Shown one piece after another: positions 36,617-47,705 of a stretch of 64,000 bases of DNA. Both the position numbers and the translations under genes were made by a program. Every line of letters begins with the position of its first letter. Position 1 is the first letter of the stretch. Source of the DNA: Tsuneonella amylolytica (GTDB lineage Bacteria; Pseudomonadota; Alphaproteobacteria; Sphingomonadales; Sphingomonadaceae); assembly GCF_003626915.1 (NCBI RefSeq), contig NZ_CP032570.1, forward strand, positions 2,231,001-2,295,000, read 5' to 3'. The notes under the pieces were generated by a model. It did not search any database and was not told where the DNA came from. It saw only the letters and a program-made list of their open reading frames with translations.

Positions 36617-38413
36617 ATGGCCAGCGCACCCGCGATCGACAAGGAAGCCCTCCGCCGCAAGTACGCCGAGGAGCGTGACAAGCGCCTGCGGGCCGAAGGG
36701 GCGGATCAATACCGCCGGCTCGAAAGCGAGTTCGCCGATCTCGCCGCCGACCCCTATCGCCCGGTCGAGCCGCGCGACCCGGTTACCGATCACGTGACCT
36801 TCGCCTTCGTCGGCGGCGGGTTCGCGGGGCTCGTGGTGGGCGCGCGGCTGAAGGAAGCCGGCATCGACGACGTGCGCATCATCGACAAGGCGGGCGACTT
36901 CGGCGGCACGTGGTACTGGAACCGCTATCCCGGCGCGCAGTGCGACACCGCGAGCATGATCTACCTGCCGCTGCTCGAGGAAACCGGCCACATGCCGACC
37001 GAGAAGTACGCCCACGCGCCCGAAATCCGCGAACACTGCAGCCGCATCGGCCGGCAGTACAAATTGTACGAGAACGCGCTGTTCCACACGCGCGTCACCG
37101 ACCTCCGCTGGGATAGCGAGGCGCAGGTCTGGACCATCGAGACCGATCGGGGCGACCGGTTCACCGCGAAATACGTCGGGCTCGGCACCGGGCCGCTGCA
37201 CGTCGCCAAGCTGCCGGGGCTGCCGGGCATCGAGACCTTCCGCGGCAAGGCCTTCCACACCAGCCGCTGGGACTACGCCTTCACCGGCGGCGATCCCGAA
37301 GGCGCGCCGATGACGAAGCTCGCCGACAAGCGGGTGGCGATCATCGGCACCGGCGCGACTTCGGTCCAGGCGGTGCCGCACCTGGCGCGGGCGGCGAAGA
37401 AGCTGTTCGTGTTCCAGCGCACCCCGTCCTCGGTCGACGAGCGCGGCAATGCGCCGATCGACCCCGAATGGTTCGCGGGCGTGGCCGAGCCGGGCTGGCA
37501 GCGCCGCTGGCACGAGAACTTCGTCGGCAACATGGGCGCAGGGAATGCGAAGGAAGACTGGGTGCAGGACGGCTGGACCGACCTCGGCAAGCGCATCCGC
37601 AAGGAGATCGCGACGCTGCCCCCCGAGGAGCGGACCCCCGCCAACATCCTCGCCAAGTGGGAGGATGCCGACCACCAGAAGATGGAGGAGATCCGCCAGC
37701 GCGCCGCGCGCATCGTCGAGGACCCCGCCGCGGGCGAGGCGCTGAAGGCATGGTACCGCCAGCTTTGCAAGCGGCCGTGCTTCCACGACGAATACCTCCA
37801 GGCCTTCAACGAACCGGGCGTCACGCTGGTGGACACCGGCGGCAAGGGAGTCGAGCGGATCACCGAGAACGGCGTGGTGGCGAACGGGACCGAGTACCCG
37901 GTCGACTGCATCGTCTATGCCTCGGGCTTCGAGGTCGGCACCGAATATACCGACCGCGCCGGGTTCGACGCGTCCGGGCGGGGCGGGACGAAGCTGTCCG
38001 AATACTGGGCCGACGGTATGCGGACCCTGCACGGGCTGCACGTGCGCGGTTTCCCCAACATGTTCGTCGTCCAGCCGACGCAGGCGGCCAATTTCATCGC
38101 CAATGTGCCGCACAACATCGTCGACCATGCCGACACCATCGCCGCCGTCGTGCGCGAGGCGGAGGAGCGGGGCGCGGCGACGGTCGAGCCGCAGGAGGAG
38201 GCACAGAAGGCCTGGGTCGACCTCATCGCGAGCGGGCCGGGCATGAACCTCGGCGGGACCGAATGCACGCCCGGCTACTACAACAACGAAGGCAAGGGCT
38301 TCGACGACCGGACCCGCTTCTTTGCCGGGCATCCGCAAGGCGCGATGGCGTATTTCACCCACATCGACGCCTGGCGCAGGTCGGGCGACTTCGCAGGGTT
38401 GGAGTTCGGCTGA
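36617..38413 (+). CDS. Baeyer-Villiger flavin monooxygenase
   Basis: A 598-residue class B flavin monooxygenase, FAD- and NADPH-dependent, likely oxidising ketones to esters or lactones. An N-terminal extension of about 60 residues precedes the FAD motif GGGFAG (66-71) and DFGGTWYWNRYPGAQCD. The diagnostic BVMO fingerprint FRGKAFHTSRWDY is at 208-220. A second dinucleotide motif, VAIIGTGATSVQAVPHLAR, follows. Length and extension match cyclopentadecanone/phenylacetone-monooxygenase-like enzymes. AAAGGAG lies upstream of the ATG. Substrate unknown; no lactone hydrolase is next to it. Confidence 0.93.
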   Translation: MASAPAIDKEALRRKYAEERDKRLRAEGADQYRRLESEFADLAADPYRPVEPRDPVTDHVTFAFVGGGFAGLVVGARLKEAGIDDVRIIDKAGDFGGTWYWNRYPGAQCDTASMIYLPLLEETGHMPTEKYAHAPEIREHCSRIGRQYKLYENALFHTRVTDLRWDSEAQVWTIETDRGDRFTAKYVGLGTGPLHVAKLPGLPGIETFRGKAFHTSRWDYAFTGGDPEGAPMTKLADKRVAIIGTGATSVQAVPHLARAAKKLFVFQRTPSSVDERGNAPIDPEWFAGVAEPGWQRRWHENFVGNMGAGNAKEDWVQDGWTDLGKRIRKEIATLPPEERTPANILAKWEDADHQKMEEIRQRAARIVEDPAAGEALKAWYRQLCKRPCFHDEYLQAFNEPGVTLVDTGGKGVERITENGVVANGTEYPVDCIVYASGFEVGTEYTDRAGFDASGRGGTKLSEYWADGMRTLHGLHVRGFPNMFVVQPTQAANFIANVPHNIVDHADTIAAVVREAEERGAATVEPQEEAQKAWVDLIASGPGMNLGGTECTPGYYNNEGKGFDDRTRFFAGHPQGAMAYFTHIDAWRRSGDFAGLEFG

Positions 38414-38442
38414 AATCTACTCGGCGGGCGCGGCCAGTCTGC

Positions 38443-39129
38443 CTAGCGCCCCTGCATGAACATGTTAATCGTCAGGCGGCCGCTCGCCGGATCGCCGGTC
38501 AGCGCGGCCGGGTCGGGGATGACGCCCGAATGGAGCAGCCGCCCGCGATAGAGGATCATGCGGTCCGGCGCGGCGGCGATCTCGCCGATCATCTCGTAGC
38601 GGTCGCTGTCGCCGTGGTGGTAGCGGGCGGGCGGCATGCCGTATGCGCGCTCGTCTTCGGCCAACGCCGCGTTGTAGGCCGGCTCGCGTGCTTCGGTGAT
38701 CGTTTCGAACCCGGTGCGGCGATGGCGGTAGAACGCGGTGCCCCCGGTCTCCGGCCCGAGCAGGTAGTGCATGATCGCGACCAGTTCGCCGGCCGAGTGG
38801 TCGTAATGCGGGATGCGCTGGAGCGGCGACAGGTCGGCCTCGGGCAGGGTGACGAGGGAGAAGGTCGACACCTCGCAGCTGATCCCGCGCGAAAAACCGA
38901 ACACCCGCTGCATGATCGCGAACATCAGGTCGCGGCGCCGGTCAAGGTAGTCGGGTTCGGCCCAGCTGCGGATGCCGGGATAGGCCGCGCCGCCGGGCCG
39001 GTAGTCGGCGGCGCGGCCTTTCGCCAAAAGATCGCCCGCCATCCCGCTGAACCCGTCGATCTGCACCACCGGCTCGCCCTCGCGGCCGAAGCGGTGGATC
39101 GTGACGGGGGCGGGGGGCAGCGACGCCAT
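38443..39129 (-). CDS. DUF6445 family protein (2OG-Fe oxygenase-like)
   Basis: A 228-residue protein. IPHYDHSAGELVAIMHYL resembles the HxD iron-binding strand of 2-oxoglutarate oxygenases, and RGRLLHSGVIPDP near the C-terminus could give the distal His, followed by GRLTINMFMQ. This matches proteins labelled DUF6445, found near tryptophan-halogenase or TonB-receptor clusters in sphingomonads and Caulobacter. None of those partners is visible here. Enzymatic activity is inference from the motif pattern only. Confidence 0.75.
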   Translation of the reverse strand: MASLPPAPVTIHRFGREGEPVVQIDGFSGMAGDLLAKGRAADYRPGGAAYPGIRSWAEPDYLDRRRDLMFAIMQRVFGFSRGISCEVSTFSLVTLPEADLSPLQRIPHYDHSAGELVAIMHYLLGPETGGTAFYRHRRTGFETITEAREPAYNAALAEDERAYGMPPARYHHGDSDRYEMIGEIAAAPDRMILYRGRLLHSGVIPDPAALTGDPASGRLTINMFMQGR

Positions 39130-39215
39130 GGCGCTTTGGTGCCGGGTCGGGCGGGATCGGTCAACGCCGCGCCGAATTTCGTCCGGCGCGGCGCTGTCCG
39201 TTCGCGGCCAGGAGG

Positions 39216-42200
39216 TCAGAAGCCCAGCGTCACGCCCACACGGCCCGCGGTCTTGCCGTTCCGGTTGAGCCCGGTGCCGAGCCCCGCGTTCACCGCCACG
39301 TGATCGCTCAACAGCGCGCCGACCTGGAACGAGCCGGCATGCGCCCCGTCGTAGGTCGCCACGTTTGCGGTCATGTTGAACTTCTGCCCCGGCAGGAACA
39401 CCGCGCCGCCCATCGCCACGGCGGCGGCGGTGGAGCTGGCGATCTTGTCGTCGAGCAGGATCATCTGCTGCTCCAGGGCGCCGACCCGGCCGCCGAGCGC
39501 CTGCACGTCGCCCGCCAGTGCGCCGAACTGCGCGTCGGTGACCGCGGCGATGTAATCGATCGAGGTGCGGACCTCCTGCACCGACTGGGCAGAAGCGGCG
39601 CGCTGCCGCCCGAGTGTGCCGTTGGCATCGACCGTCACGACATCGACCGGCCCGACCTGCGCGTCGGTGGAGGCACCGATGCCGGCGACGACGACGGCGG
39701 TCTCGCTGTTGCCCAGCACGAGCTGGTTGTCGGCGGTGGTCCTTGCGCCAGTGCCTACCGCGGTGCTGTTGGCATGCGTTGCCTGCGCGCCGTTGCCGAC
39801 CGCGGTCGCCGCGTAGCCCGATGCGGACGCGTCCCCGCCCACTGCCGTCGAGTAGAGTCCGGTCGCCGCCGAGCGCGCGCCGTAGGCGGCGCTGCTGTCC
39901 TTGCTGGCGGTCGATGCTTGGCCGACCGCGGCGGCGAGCAAGCCCGTCGCGCTGGCACCTTGGCCGATGGCGGTGGAGGCGACGTCGGTCGCCGCGGAGT
40001 TGTAGCCGATCGCGACCGCCGAATTGCCGGAACCGGTCGCGGTCGCGCCGATGGCCGCCGACAGCTCGCCCGCGGCCGCGCCGTACCCGATCGCGGTGCC
40101 GAGCTGCTGGCCGGCCTTGACGCCCTGGCCGATCGCGGTTGCGTAGTTGCCCGCCGCGCCCGAGCCGTTGCCGATGGCTGTTGCGCCCGCCCCGCCGGCC
40201 GAAGCGCCGCCGCCCACGGCGAGCGCCTCGCTCCCCGCGGCGCTCGGCGCGCCCGCGGCGGTGTTGGCCGTCACGTACGACGGACCCCCGCTGCTGGTGC
40301 CGCCGGTCACGCTGGCGACCCTGGCATCGACATAGGCCTTGTTCGCCGCGTCGGTGGCGGCGACCGGAGCGGCGACGTTGGTGATCCGGCGCTCGCCCCC
40401 TGCGCTGCCGACCGAGACGGTGTTCTCGACATTTGCGACAGAACCGGCGCCGAGCGCCACGCTGTTCACGGCGGTAGCGCTGGCGAGGCTGCCTATCGCG
40501 ACCGCATTTTCTGCCTCGACTGTCGAACGAGCGCCGACAGCAATTGCCGCATTGGCTGCGTTCGAAACGGCCGCCTGACTCCCCAAAGCGATCGCGTACT
40601 CGCCATCGGTTGTCGCCCCGGCGCCGGAGCGTTCATACTGTCCTCCGATAGCGATGCTGCCCCATCTGCTTGCTGTGCTCTCGTCTCCGATTGCCAGTGA
40701 CGATTCGCCGACGGCCTGAGCGCTGTAACCGATGGAAGACGCGTAAATTCCTTCCGCCGAAGCGCTTCCTCCAATTGCAACCGTAACGCCTGCTGTTGCC
40801 GATGCTCTCGATCCGATGGCCACCTGGCCAAAGCCGTTGATAGCCGTAGCTGCCGAACCGATGGCGACGTTGTTGTTCATGCTGTAAGTTGCCCCGCCGA
40901 CGGCCACTGCACCATCGCCGGTTGCTGCGGCCATCGCACCGACCGCAACGGAAGCTACTTCCGGTACGGAGCTGAATGGGCTGCCATTCGAAACGGCACC
41001 GTTGCCGACCGCGACCGAATTGATACCACCCACGTATGTGGAATTTCCCAGAGCGAGTGCATTGGCGGCGACCGCTTGAGAGTTCGCCCCCATCGCGATG
41101 CCACCCGCGGCGCGCGACTGGGCGTTCCGCCCGATTGCTGCGCTGTCGGCGTACATGGCGTCGGATGCCTGCCCGATAGCTAAAGCATTAACCGCTTGCG
41201 CCTGTGCCCCCGTGCCGATCGCAACCGTATCGACCTGCTTCGCCGTGGCCTGGCGGCCGATCGCCACTGCTCCGGCTGCGCCGGAAAGCGTGTTGGCATC
41301 CGAACCGATAGCGACACTGCTGTCGCCGACGGCCTGCGCGCCAAAATAATCGGCATCGCCGCCGTCTCCCCCGATCGCGATTGCGCGGCTGCCGCTGGCG
41401 TTGGCATCCTGCCCCAGCGCCACTGCCATCTGGTTGGTGGCTTTCGCGTTGAAGCCGATCGCCGTCGACCATGTGGAACTAGCAGTCGCAAGTCCGCCAA
41501 TCGCGATCGAGTCGGTACCCGTTGCGCTGGGAGCAGGAGCGCTCGAATTTACCTTCACGTATTTCGATCCGGATGTCGCCGCGTCGAGCTGTGCCTTGTT
41601 AACCGCGTCGGTCGCACTCGTCCCCGCCGCGACATTCGTGATCCGGCGCTCCGCTCCTGCCGCGCCGACCGAGACGGTGTTCGCCGCCGAGGTGACCGAT
41701 CCCGCGCCGAGCGCGACCGCGTTCGAATGGTTCGCGGCCGCGCCTGCGCCTAGTGCTACGTTCTGGATCGTGCCGAAGGCGGTCGATGCGTCGGTACCGA
41801 TCGCAATGCTGTAATCTCCGGCAGCATCGGCCCCTTCGGTGCCGCCATCTCCGCCATCCGCGCCGATCGCGACCGAGCCCGTTCCGCTCGACCTTGCATT
41901 CTGGCCGACCGCGATGGCCGCCGGACCGGTGGAGCGTGCGCTGGTGCCGATGGCGATACCGGCGCCCTGACCGACCAAGCTCGATGCGCCGAGTGCCGTC
42001 CCCCCGATGCCGGTGATGTCGACGAGCGCTCCATCGCCTACCGCGCTGCCCTTGGCGGCAAGGACCTTCGCCCCGTTGCCCATCGCGACGCCGTCGGTCG
42101 TGGCGCTGGCATTGGCACCGCATTCAAGCCCGTCGTCGTCGGTCGAGGGGGTGGCGTCGGCCCCGTTGGTCGCATTGCACGCGGGTGTCGCATCGGCCCA

Positions 42201-42275
42201 TGCAGGAGCGGCGGCGAGGAAGGCGGCGGGTGCCGCGGCGAGAAGCAGCGACAGGCGGATGGCGGATTTCTTCAT
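39216..42275 (-). CDS. Trimeric autotransporter adhesin (YadA-type), first copy
   Basis: A 1019-residue trimeric autotransporter. A signal peptide ends near A27. The mature N-terminus holds C33 and C52 flanking an acidic STDDDG segment. Left-handed YadA-like head repeats (AxAxGxxAxA type, many SVAIG or AVALG strands) run in three blocks. Two neck motifs (NTVSVGAAGAERRITNVAAG at about 41600-41690 and the related NTVSVGSAGGERRITNVAAP at about 40360-40440) separate them. A short coiled-coil stalk (AGDVQALGGRVGALEQQM) and a four-strand anchor ending in Phe close the protein. AAGGGGGT precedes the ATG at 42275. The middle head block has visibly lower GC than the anchor end. It should form surface trimers for adhesion or self-association; ligand unknown. 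Confidence 0.92.
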   Translation of the reverse strand: MKKSAIRLSLLLAAAPAAFLAAAPAWADATPACNATNGADATPSTDDDGLECGANASATTDGVAMGNGAKVLAAKGSAVGDGALVDITGIGGTALGASSLVGQGAGIAIGTSARSTGPAAIAVGQNARSSGTGSVAIGADGGDGGTEGADAAGDYSIAIGTDASTAFGTIQNVALGAGAAANHSNAVALGAGSVTSAANTVSVGAAGAERRITNVAAGTSATDAVNKAQLDAATSGSKYVKVNSSAPAPSATGTDSIAIGGLATASSTWSTAIGFNAKATNQMAVALGQDANASGSRAIAIGGDGGDADYFGAQAVGDSSVAIGSDANTLSGAAGAVAIGRQATAKQVDTVAIGTGAQAQAVNALAIGQASDAMYADSAAIGRNAQSRAAGGIAMGANSQAVAANALALGNSTYVGGINSVAVGNGAVSNGSPFSSVPEVASVAVGAMAAATGDGAVAVGGATYSMNNNVAIGSAATAINGFGQVAIGSRASATAGVTVAIGGSASAEGIYASSIGYSAQAVGESSLAIGDESTASRWGSIAIGGQYERSGAGATTDGEYAIALGSQAAVSNAANAAIAVGARSTVEAENAVAIGSLASATAVNSVALGAGSVANVENTVSVGSAGGERRITNVAAPVAATDAANKAYVDARVASVTGGTSSGGPSYVTANTAAGAPSAAGSEALAVGGGASAGGAGATAIGNGSGAAGNYATAIGQGVKAGQQLGTAIGYGAAAGELSAAIGATATGSGNSAVAIGYNSAATDVASTAIGQGASATGLLAAAVGQASTASKDSSAAYGARSAATGLYSTAVGGDASASGYAATAVGNGAQATHANSTAVGTGARTTADNQLVLGNSETAVVVAGIGASTDAQVGPVDVVTVDANGTLGRQRAASAQSVQEVRTSIDYIAAVTDAQFGALAGDVQALGGRVGALEQQMILLDDKIASSTAAAVAMGGAVFLPGQKFNMTANVATYDGAHAGSFQVGALLSDHVAVNAGLGTGLNRNGKTAGRVGVTLGF

Positions 42276-42618
42276 GACTTGACCCCCTTGATCGAACGAT
42301 CGACGTGCGGGCAGGTCACGGACATGGGGTGGCATCTCTGGGTGCGGCGCCCCTTCGCGCCGCACCCGTTCCCGCCTGTAGACCCCCGGTTTTCCCTCCC
42401 CGGTCGTACGAACGCGATACTGTATCAGGGGAGTGGCGGCACTTTCCATTGGTAGACCCAAGGCGATTTGATCCGCTTTATTGCGTTTGCGCCACAGTAA
42501 CGACGGCACGCATAGGGCAGCCACCTGCAGTAGTTCCAAGGCGTTATTTCGCCGCCAACGTGATCCGCTTGCGCGCATCGCCCCTTTCGCTCGGACGGCG
42601 GAACGCCTAGGATGCGTC
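42276..42618. other. Intergenic region between autotransporter 1 and the thiC riboswitch
   Basis: About 340 bases with no supported gene. It must hold the divergent promoters of the minus-strand autotransporter and the plus-strand thiC transcript. The part around 42410-42540 is less GC-rich than the flanks. I could not find a convincing -35/-10 pair or an operator, and short open frames here have no coding character. Confidence 0.6.
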
Positions 42619-44614
<1,996 letters not shown>

Positions 44615-44771
44615 ATGGGGGTTTCCCACAAGGGCGGGCCGGTGCCCGCCGACATGTCATGCCGGTTCGCGGCGGGATGAAACGATGAAGTGGAACCAAT
44701 GACGGAGCAGAGGCTTACTTCATAAACGCTCGCGACCGTTCCGGCCGTGAGCACGACGAGGAGACGAAACC

Positions 44772-45200
44772 GTGAAGCCCATCATCGCCCTGTTGGCTGC
44801 TGCCACATCGTTCGCCGCCCTCGGAGCTTGCACGACGGTCGGCGATAATCCTTACGGCTATTACGATACGGGCTATTACAACCAGTACGGCCAGTATGAT
44901 TACGACCGACCCGATCCCCGCTACGGCAATTACTACGCAAACCGGTATTACCGGGCGGATCCGCGCTATCGCTCGTACACGCTGGGTGAGAACGACCGGA
45001 TTTATGCGGGCGATGACGGACGCTATTACTGCCGTCGTTCGGACGGATCGACCGGGCTGGTTGTCGGGGGCGTCGCTGGCGGCGTGCTCGGGAACGTGAT
45101 CGCTCCAGGCGGGTCGAAAACGCTCGGGACCATTCTGGGTGCTGCTGCGGGAGCGGCGGCAGGTGCTTCGATCCAGAAAGGTTCGACCCGCTGCCAATAA
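44772..45200 (+). CDS. Glycine-zipper 2TM-domain lipoprotein
   Basis: A 142-residue protein with lipobox LGAC (C20). A Tyr/Asn/Asp-rich low-complexity segment (PYGYYDTGYYNQYGQYDYD) is followed by DDGRYYCRRSDGSTGLVVGG and a glycine-zipper hairpin (GGVAGGVLGNVIAPGGS, then GTILGAAAGAAAGASI). The end is STRCQ, giving a second conserved Cys. Such proteins (Rick_17kDa/SlyB-like) sit at the outer membrane. It starts with GTG. A paralog with the same YYC and STRC ends is at 50635-51117. Confidence 0.85.
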   Translation: MKPIIALLAAATSFAALGACTTVGDNPYGYYDTGYYNQYGQYDYDRPDPRYGNYYANRYYRADPRYRSYTLGENDRIYAGDDGRYYCRRSDGSTGLVVGGVAGGVLGNVIAPGGSKTLGTILGAAAGAAAGASIQKGSTRCQ

Positions 45201-45308
45201 AAGCGTGGTTGATGGCGCGAGCGGCGAAGAGGCCGGCCGGTTCATGGGCGTGAAAAGCGATCGCGAATCGTTCAAGGGTATGGCGAAGGAAACCGACGGG
45301 AGGCGGCA

Positions 45309-45851
45309 ATGAGGACCGTGCTCGCGTTCGCTGTCGTTCTATCGGTGGCCGCCTGCTCGCAGGAAGCGACGGTGGGGAACGGGGAACCCGATGCCGTGCC
45401 CGGCAGCGTAACTGCTACTACTGTCATACCCGCACCGACTGCCACGCCAAAGCCCGCGCCGTCCTTTCCAGCCGGAAATTGGGAGATGGTTTCGAGCGGC
45501 GAGGGCGATGGCCTGTTCTTCGGCGCATTCGAGGGCGAGGTGGCGGCGGTGCACCTGTTCTGCGCATCGAATGGGGGGCTGCTGGTGAACGTCCAGGCCT
45601 TTCGGCCGGACCGTCCCGGCGACCGTATGCGCGTCGGTCCGGGCAACGAGGCGGCGACCTTCGAGGTCGATCCGGCGGGTGACGCAAACCGGGGTGGGAT
45701 TAGCGGAGAAGGCGCCGTGCCTGCGGGGCTCGATGCGATCCTCGCTGCCTCGGACGGTGTTACGGTATCCTACGGCAGACAGCGCGCCGGTCCGTTTCCG
45801 CCGGTGCCGACAGAGACCGCACGCGCGTTCGCGACGGGGTGCACCGACTGA
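45309..45851 (+). CDS. Hypothetical lipoprotein
   Basis: A 180-residue protein with lipobox VAAC (C16), a Pro/Thr/Ala linker (residues about 35-52) and a C-terminal domain starting near FPAGNWEMVSSGEGDGLFFG. That domain contains one internal Cys (LFCASNGG) and a C-terminal Cys (ATGCTD), which may pair. I do not recognise the family. It is followed by the PEBP gene 49 bases later on the same strand. Confidence 0.75.
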   Translation: MRTVLAFAVVLSVAACSQEATVGNGEPDAVPGSVTATTVIPAPTATPKPAPSFPAGNWEMVSSGEGDGLFFGAFEGEVAAVHLFCASNGGLLVNVQAFRPDRPGDRMRVGPGNEAATFEVDPAGDANRGGISGEGAVPAGLDAILAASDGVTVSYGRQRAGPFPPVPTETARAFATGCTD

Positions 45852-45900
45852 GCGGCGGGCAAGGCTTGCAATCGGCCGCCGGCTCCGCAAGTGACGGCGC

Positions 45901-46461
45901 ATGCTAGAATACGTACCTTCATTCCTCGGCCGACTCCTCCACGACGTCCGCGCGGGCCACGGCAAGCTTGCCGCGGCGAAGCTTGGCAGCGACAGCGCGA
46001 TGGGCGCGGGCGGCTTTGCCCTCACCAGCGCCGCGTTCATGGACGGCGGCCTTCTCGATCCCATGTTCACCGCCGACGAGGAGGACGCCTGCTGCCCGCC
46101 GCTCGAATGGACGGCGCCGCCCGCCGGAACCCAGGCTCTGGTCCTGATCGTGGAAGATCCCGACGCACCCACGCCCGAACCGTTCGTGCACCTGCTCGGC
46201 TGGGGCCTCGAGCCCGCCGAGGGCGAACTGTTCGAAGGCGACGATCCGCCGTACCTCGGCCTCAATTCCTACCAGCAGGCTGGCTGGCTGCCGCCCGATC
46301 CGCCCAGCGGACACGGTCCGCACGATTATGTGTTCCAACTGTTCGCGCTCGATCGACCGATCGACCTGTCGCCGGGCAAGGGACGTGGCGCGGTAATCGA
46401 GGCGATGGAAGGCCACGTCGTCGGTGCGGCTGTCCTCACCGGGCGCTACGAGCGGAAGTAA
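45901..46461 (+). CDS. YbhB/YbcL-type Raf kinase inhibitor-like (PEBP) protein
   Basis: A 186-residue phosphatidylethanolamine-binding-fold protein, apparently cytoplasmic because no signal peptide is seen. The first about 30 residues form a helix ahead of the domain. Ligand-pocket motifs are CCPPLEWTAPPAGTQALVL, VEDPDAPTPEPFVHLLGWGL and GPHDYVFQLFALDRP, as in E. coli YbhB/YbcL. Function in bacteria is largely undefined. Confidence 0.9.
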   Translation: MLEYVPSFLGRLLHDVRAGHGKLAAAKLGSDSAMGAGGFALTSAAFMDGGLLDPMFTADEEDACCPPLEWTAPPAGTQALVLIVEDPDAPTPEPFVHLLGWGLEPAEGELFEGDDPPYLGLNSYQQAGWLPPDPPSGHGPHDYVFQLFALDRPIDLSPGKGRGAVIEAMEGHVVGAAVLTGRYERK

Positions 46462-46615
46462 TCGGAGCGCCATCCGCGCGGCAATCGCCACGAAGAGCGC
46501 GACCAGCTAAGTAGCAAGTCGTCGATCCGTCCGATCGACCACGAGTTGCCGTCGCGGTCAAGGGAATCGCGCGATCGCGCGCCATCGGCGGTGTTTGCCG
46601 CAGCCCGATACGGTT

Positions 46616-47113
46616 TTACCGCGCTGCCAGCGTCGCAGCTACGTCGATGACGCGCGGCTGGCCACCGGCAGCGTCGGTCAGGGTCGCCGGCTGGGCCAGC
46701 GCGAGCGCCGGCTGCGCGGTTACGGCGACCTGGACCGGCGCGGTCTCGACCGCCGGAGCATCGGCTTCGGCCATCGATGAGGGCTCAGGCTCGTAAGCGG
46801 CCTCGTCCGCGGAATATGCGGGCGCTTCGTACGCCGCCTCGCGGTAGCCAAAACGGTCCTGGGCATAAAGCCCGCGCGTCGAGAGTTCGGCCACCTCCAC
46901 GCGGCCTTGCGGCGTGATCATCGCGTAGTGATCCGGTAGCGATTCGGTGCGATGGCCGGTGTCGGCTGCGTCGAAAGCGACGGCGGGGCGGCGGATTTCT
47001 TCCGAACCGATGCCCGCCTGCTGGATCGGGGTGGCGTTGATGGCGGCCCCGCTGACGGCACCGGCAATCGAGACGAGCGCGCACGCGCCCACGAACCAAG
47101 GTGTTGGCCTCAT
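46616..47113 (-). CDS. Hypothetical secreted protein
   Basis: A 165-residue protein beginning at ATG 47113 with GGAG ten bases upstream. Residues about 6-25 are a hydrophobic signal or anchor (WFVGACALVSIAGAVSGAA). The rest is polar, with RVEVAELSTRGLYAQDRFGY near the middle and an Ala/Glu/Pro-rich C-terminal half. No motif is recognised and no partner is evident. The frame is open further upstream but opposite the promoter region of the next gene. Confidence 0.6.
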   Translation of the reverse strand: MRPTPWFVGACALVSIAGAVSGAAINATPIQQAGIGSEEIRRPAVAFDAADTGHRTESLPDHYAMITPQGRVEVAELSTRGLYAQDRFGYREAAYEAPAYSADEAAYEPEPSSMAEADAPAVETAPVQVAVTAQPALALAQPATLTDAAGGQPRVIDVAATLAAR

Positions 47114-47216
47114 GGCGAAAAGCTCCGAAATGATGTAATGCCTGTTTGATGTTGACAATGCACGAAAGCGCGCAGCCGTTCCCGCAGTCCAAGCCCCGCC
47201 GCGGGTCGCGACAGGC

Positions 47217-47675
47217 ATGACCCGCAAGCAATCCCTGCTCGCGTACGTGAGTGCGCTCGTAGCAGCCTCGATGCTATCCGCCTGCCAAGCGGAAGGCCCC
47301 TCGAGCCCGATGCCGGGCAATGCCGACGACTTCGCGCCGTTCGAGGCGATCGGCGAATCGGAAACGGTCAACTTCTCCGGCACCGAGCCGTTCTGGGCCG
47401 GGACGGTCACGGGGAGTGCGCTGACCTACTCGACGCCCGAACGGCCCGACGGCGATACCGTAAAGGTGGAGCGGTTCGCGGGGCGGGGCGGAGTGTCGTG
47501 GACTGGCGTGTTCGACGGCGCGCGGCTGGCGCTCGCCGTGACGCCGGGCGATTGCAGCGACGGAATGAGCGATCGCCGCTTTCCCTTCTTCGCCACGATC
47601 AAAATTCGCGGGGAACAGCGCAGCGGCTGCGCGTGGACTGACAAGTCCCCGTTCACCGGACCGGCGCAGCCCTGA
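47217..47675 (+). CDS. Lipoprotein with COG3650-like domain
   Basis: A 152-residue lipoprotein (lipobox LSAC, C23). The mature part has NFSGTEPFWAGTVTGSALTY, a segment typical of COG3650-type envelope proteins, and ends with CSDGMSDRRFPFFATIKI and a late Cys (GCAWTD). The function is unknown. It is divergent from the secreted protein at 47113 with about 100 bases between them. Confidence 0.78.
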   Translation: MTRKQSLLAYVSALVAASMLSACQAEGPSSPMPGNADDFAPFEAIGESETVNFSGTEPFWAGTVTGSALTYSTPERPDGDTVKVERFAGRGGVSWTGVFDGARLALAVTPGDCSDGMSDRRFPFFATIKIRGEQRSGCAWTDKSPFTGPAQP

Positions 47676-47705
47676 ACGCCGGGCACCGGCCCGGTCGCCA
47701 ATCCC

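Noticed and set aside
39166-39192. Hairpin GCCGCGCCG / CGGCGCGGC between autotransporter 1 and the DUF6445 gene, as a terminator
   Set aside because: The stem is good, but neither side has a T-run (GTTGACC follows on the minus strand), and the position alone does not support a terminator call.
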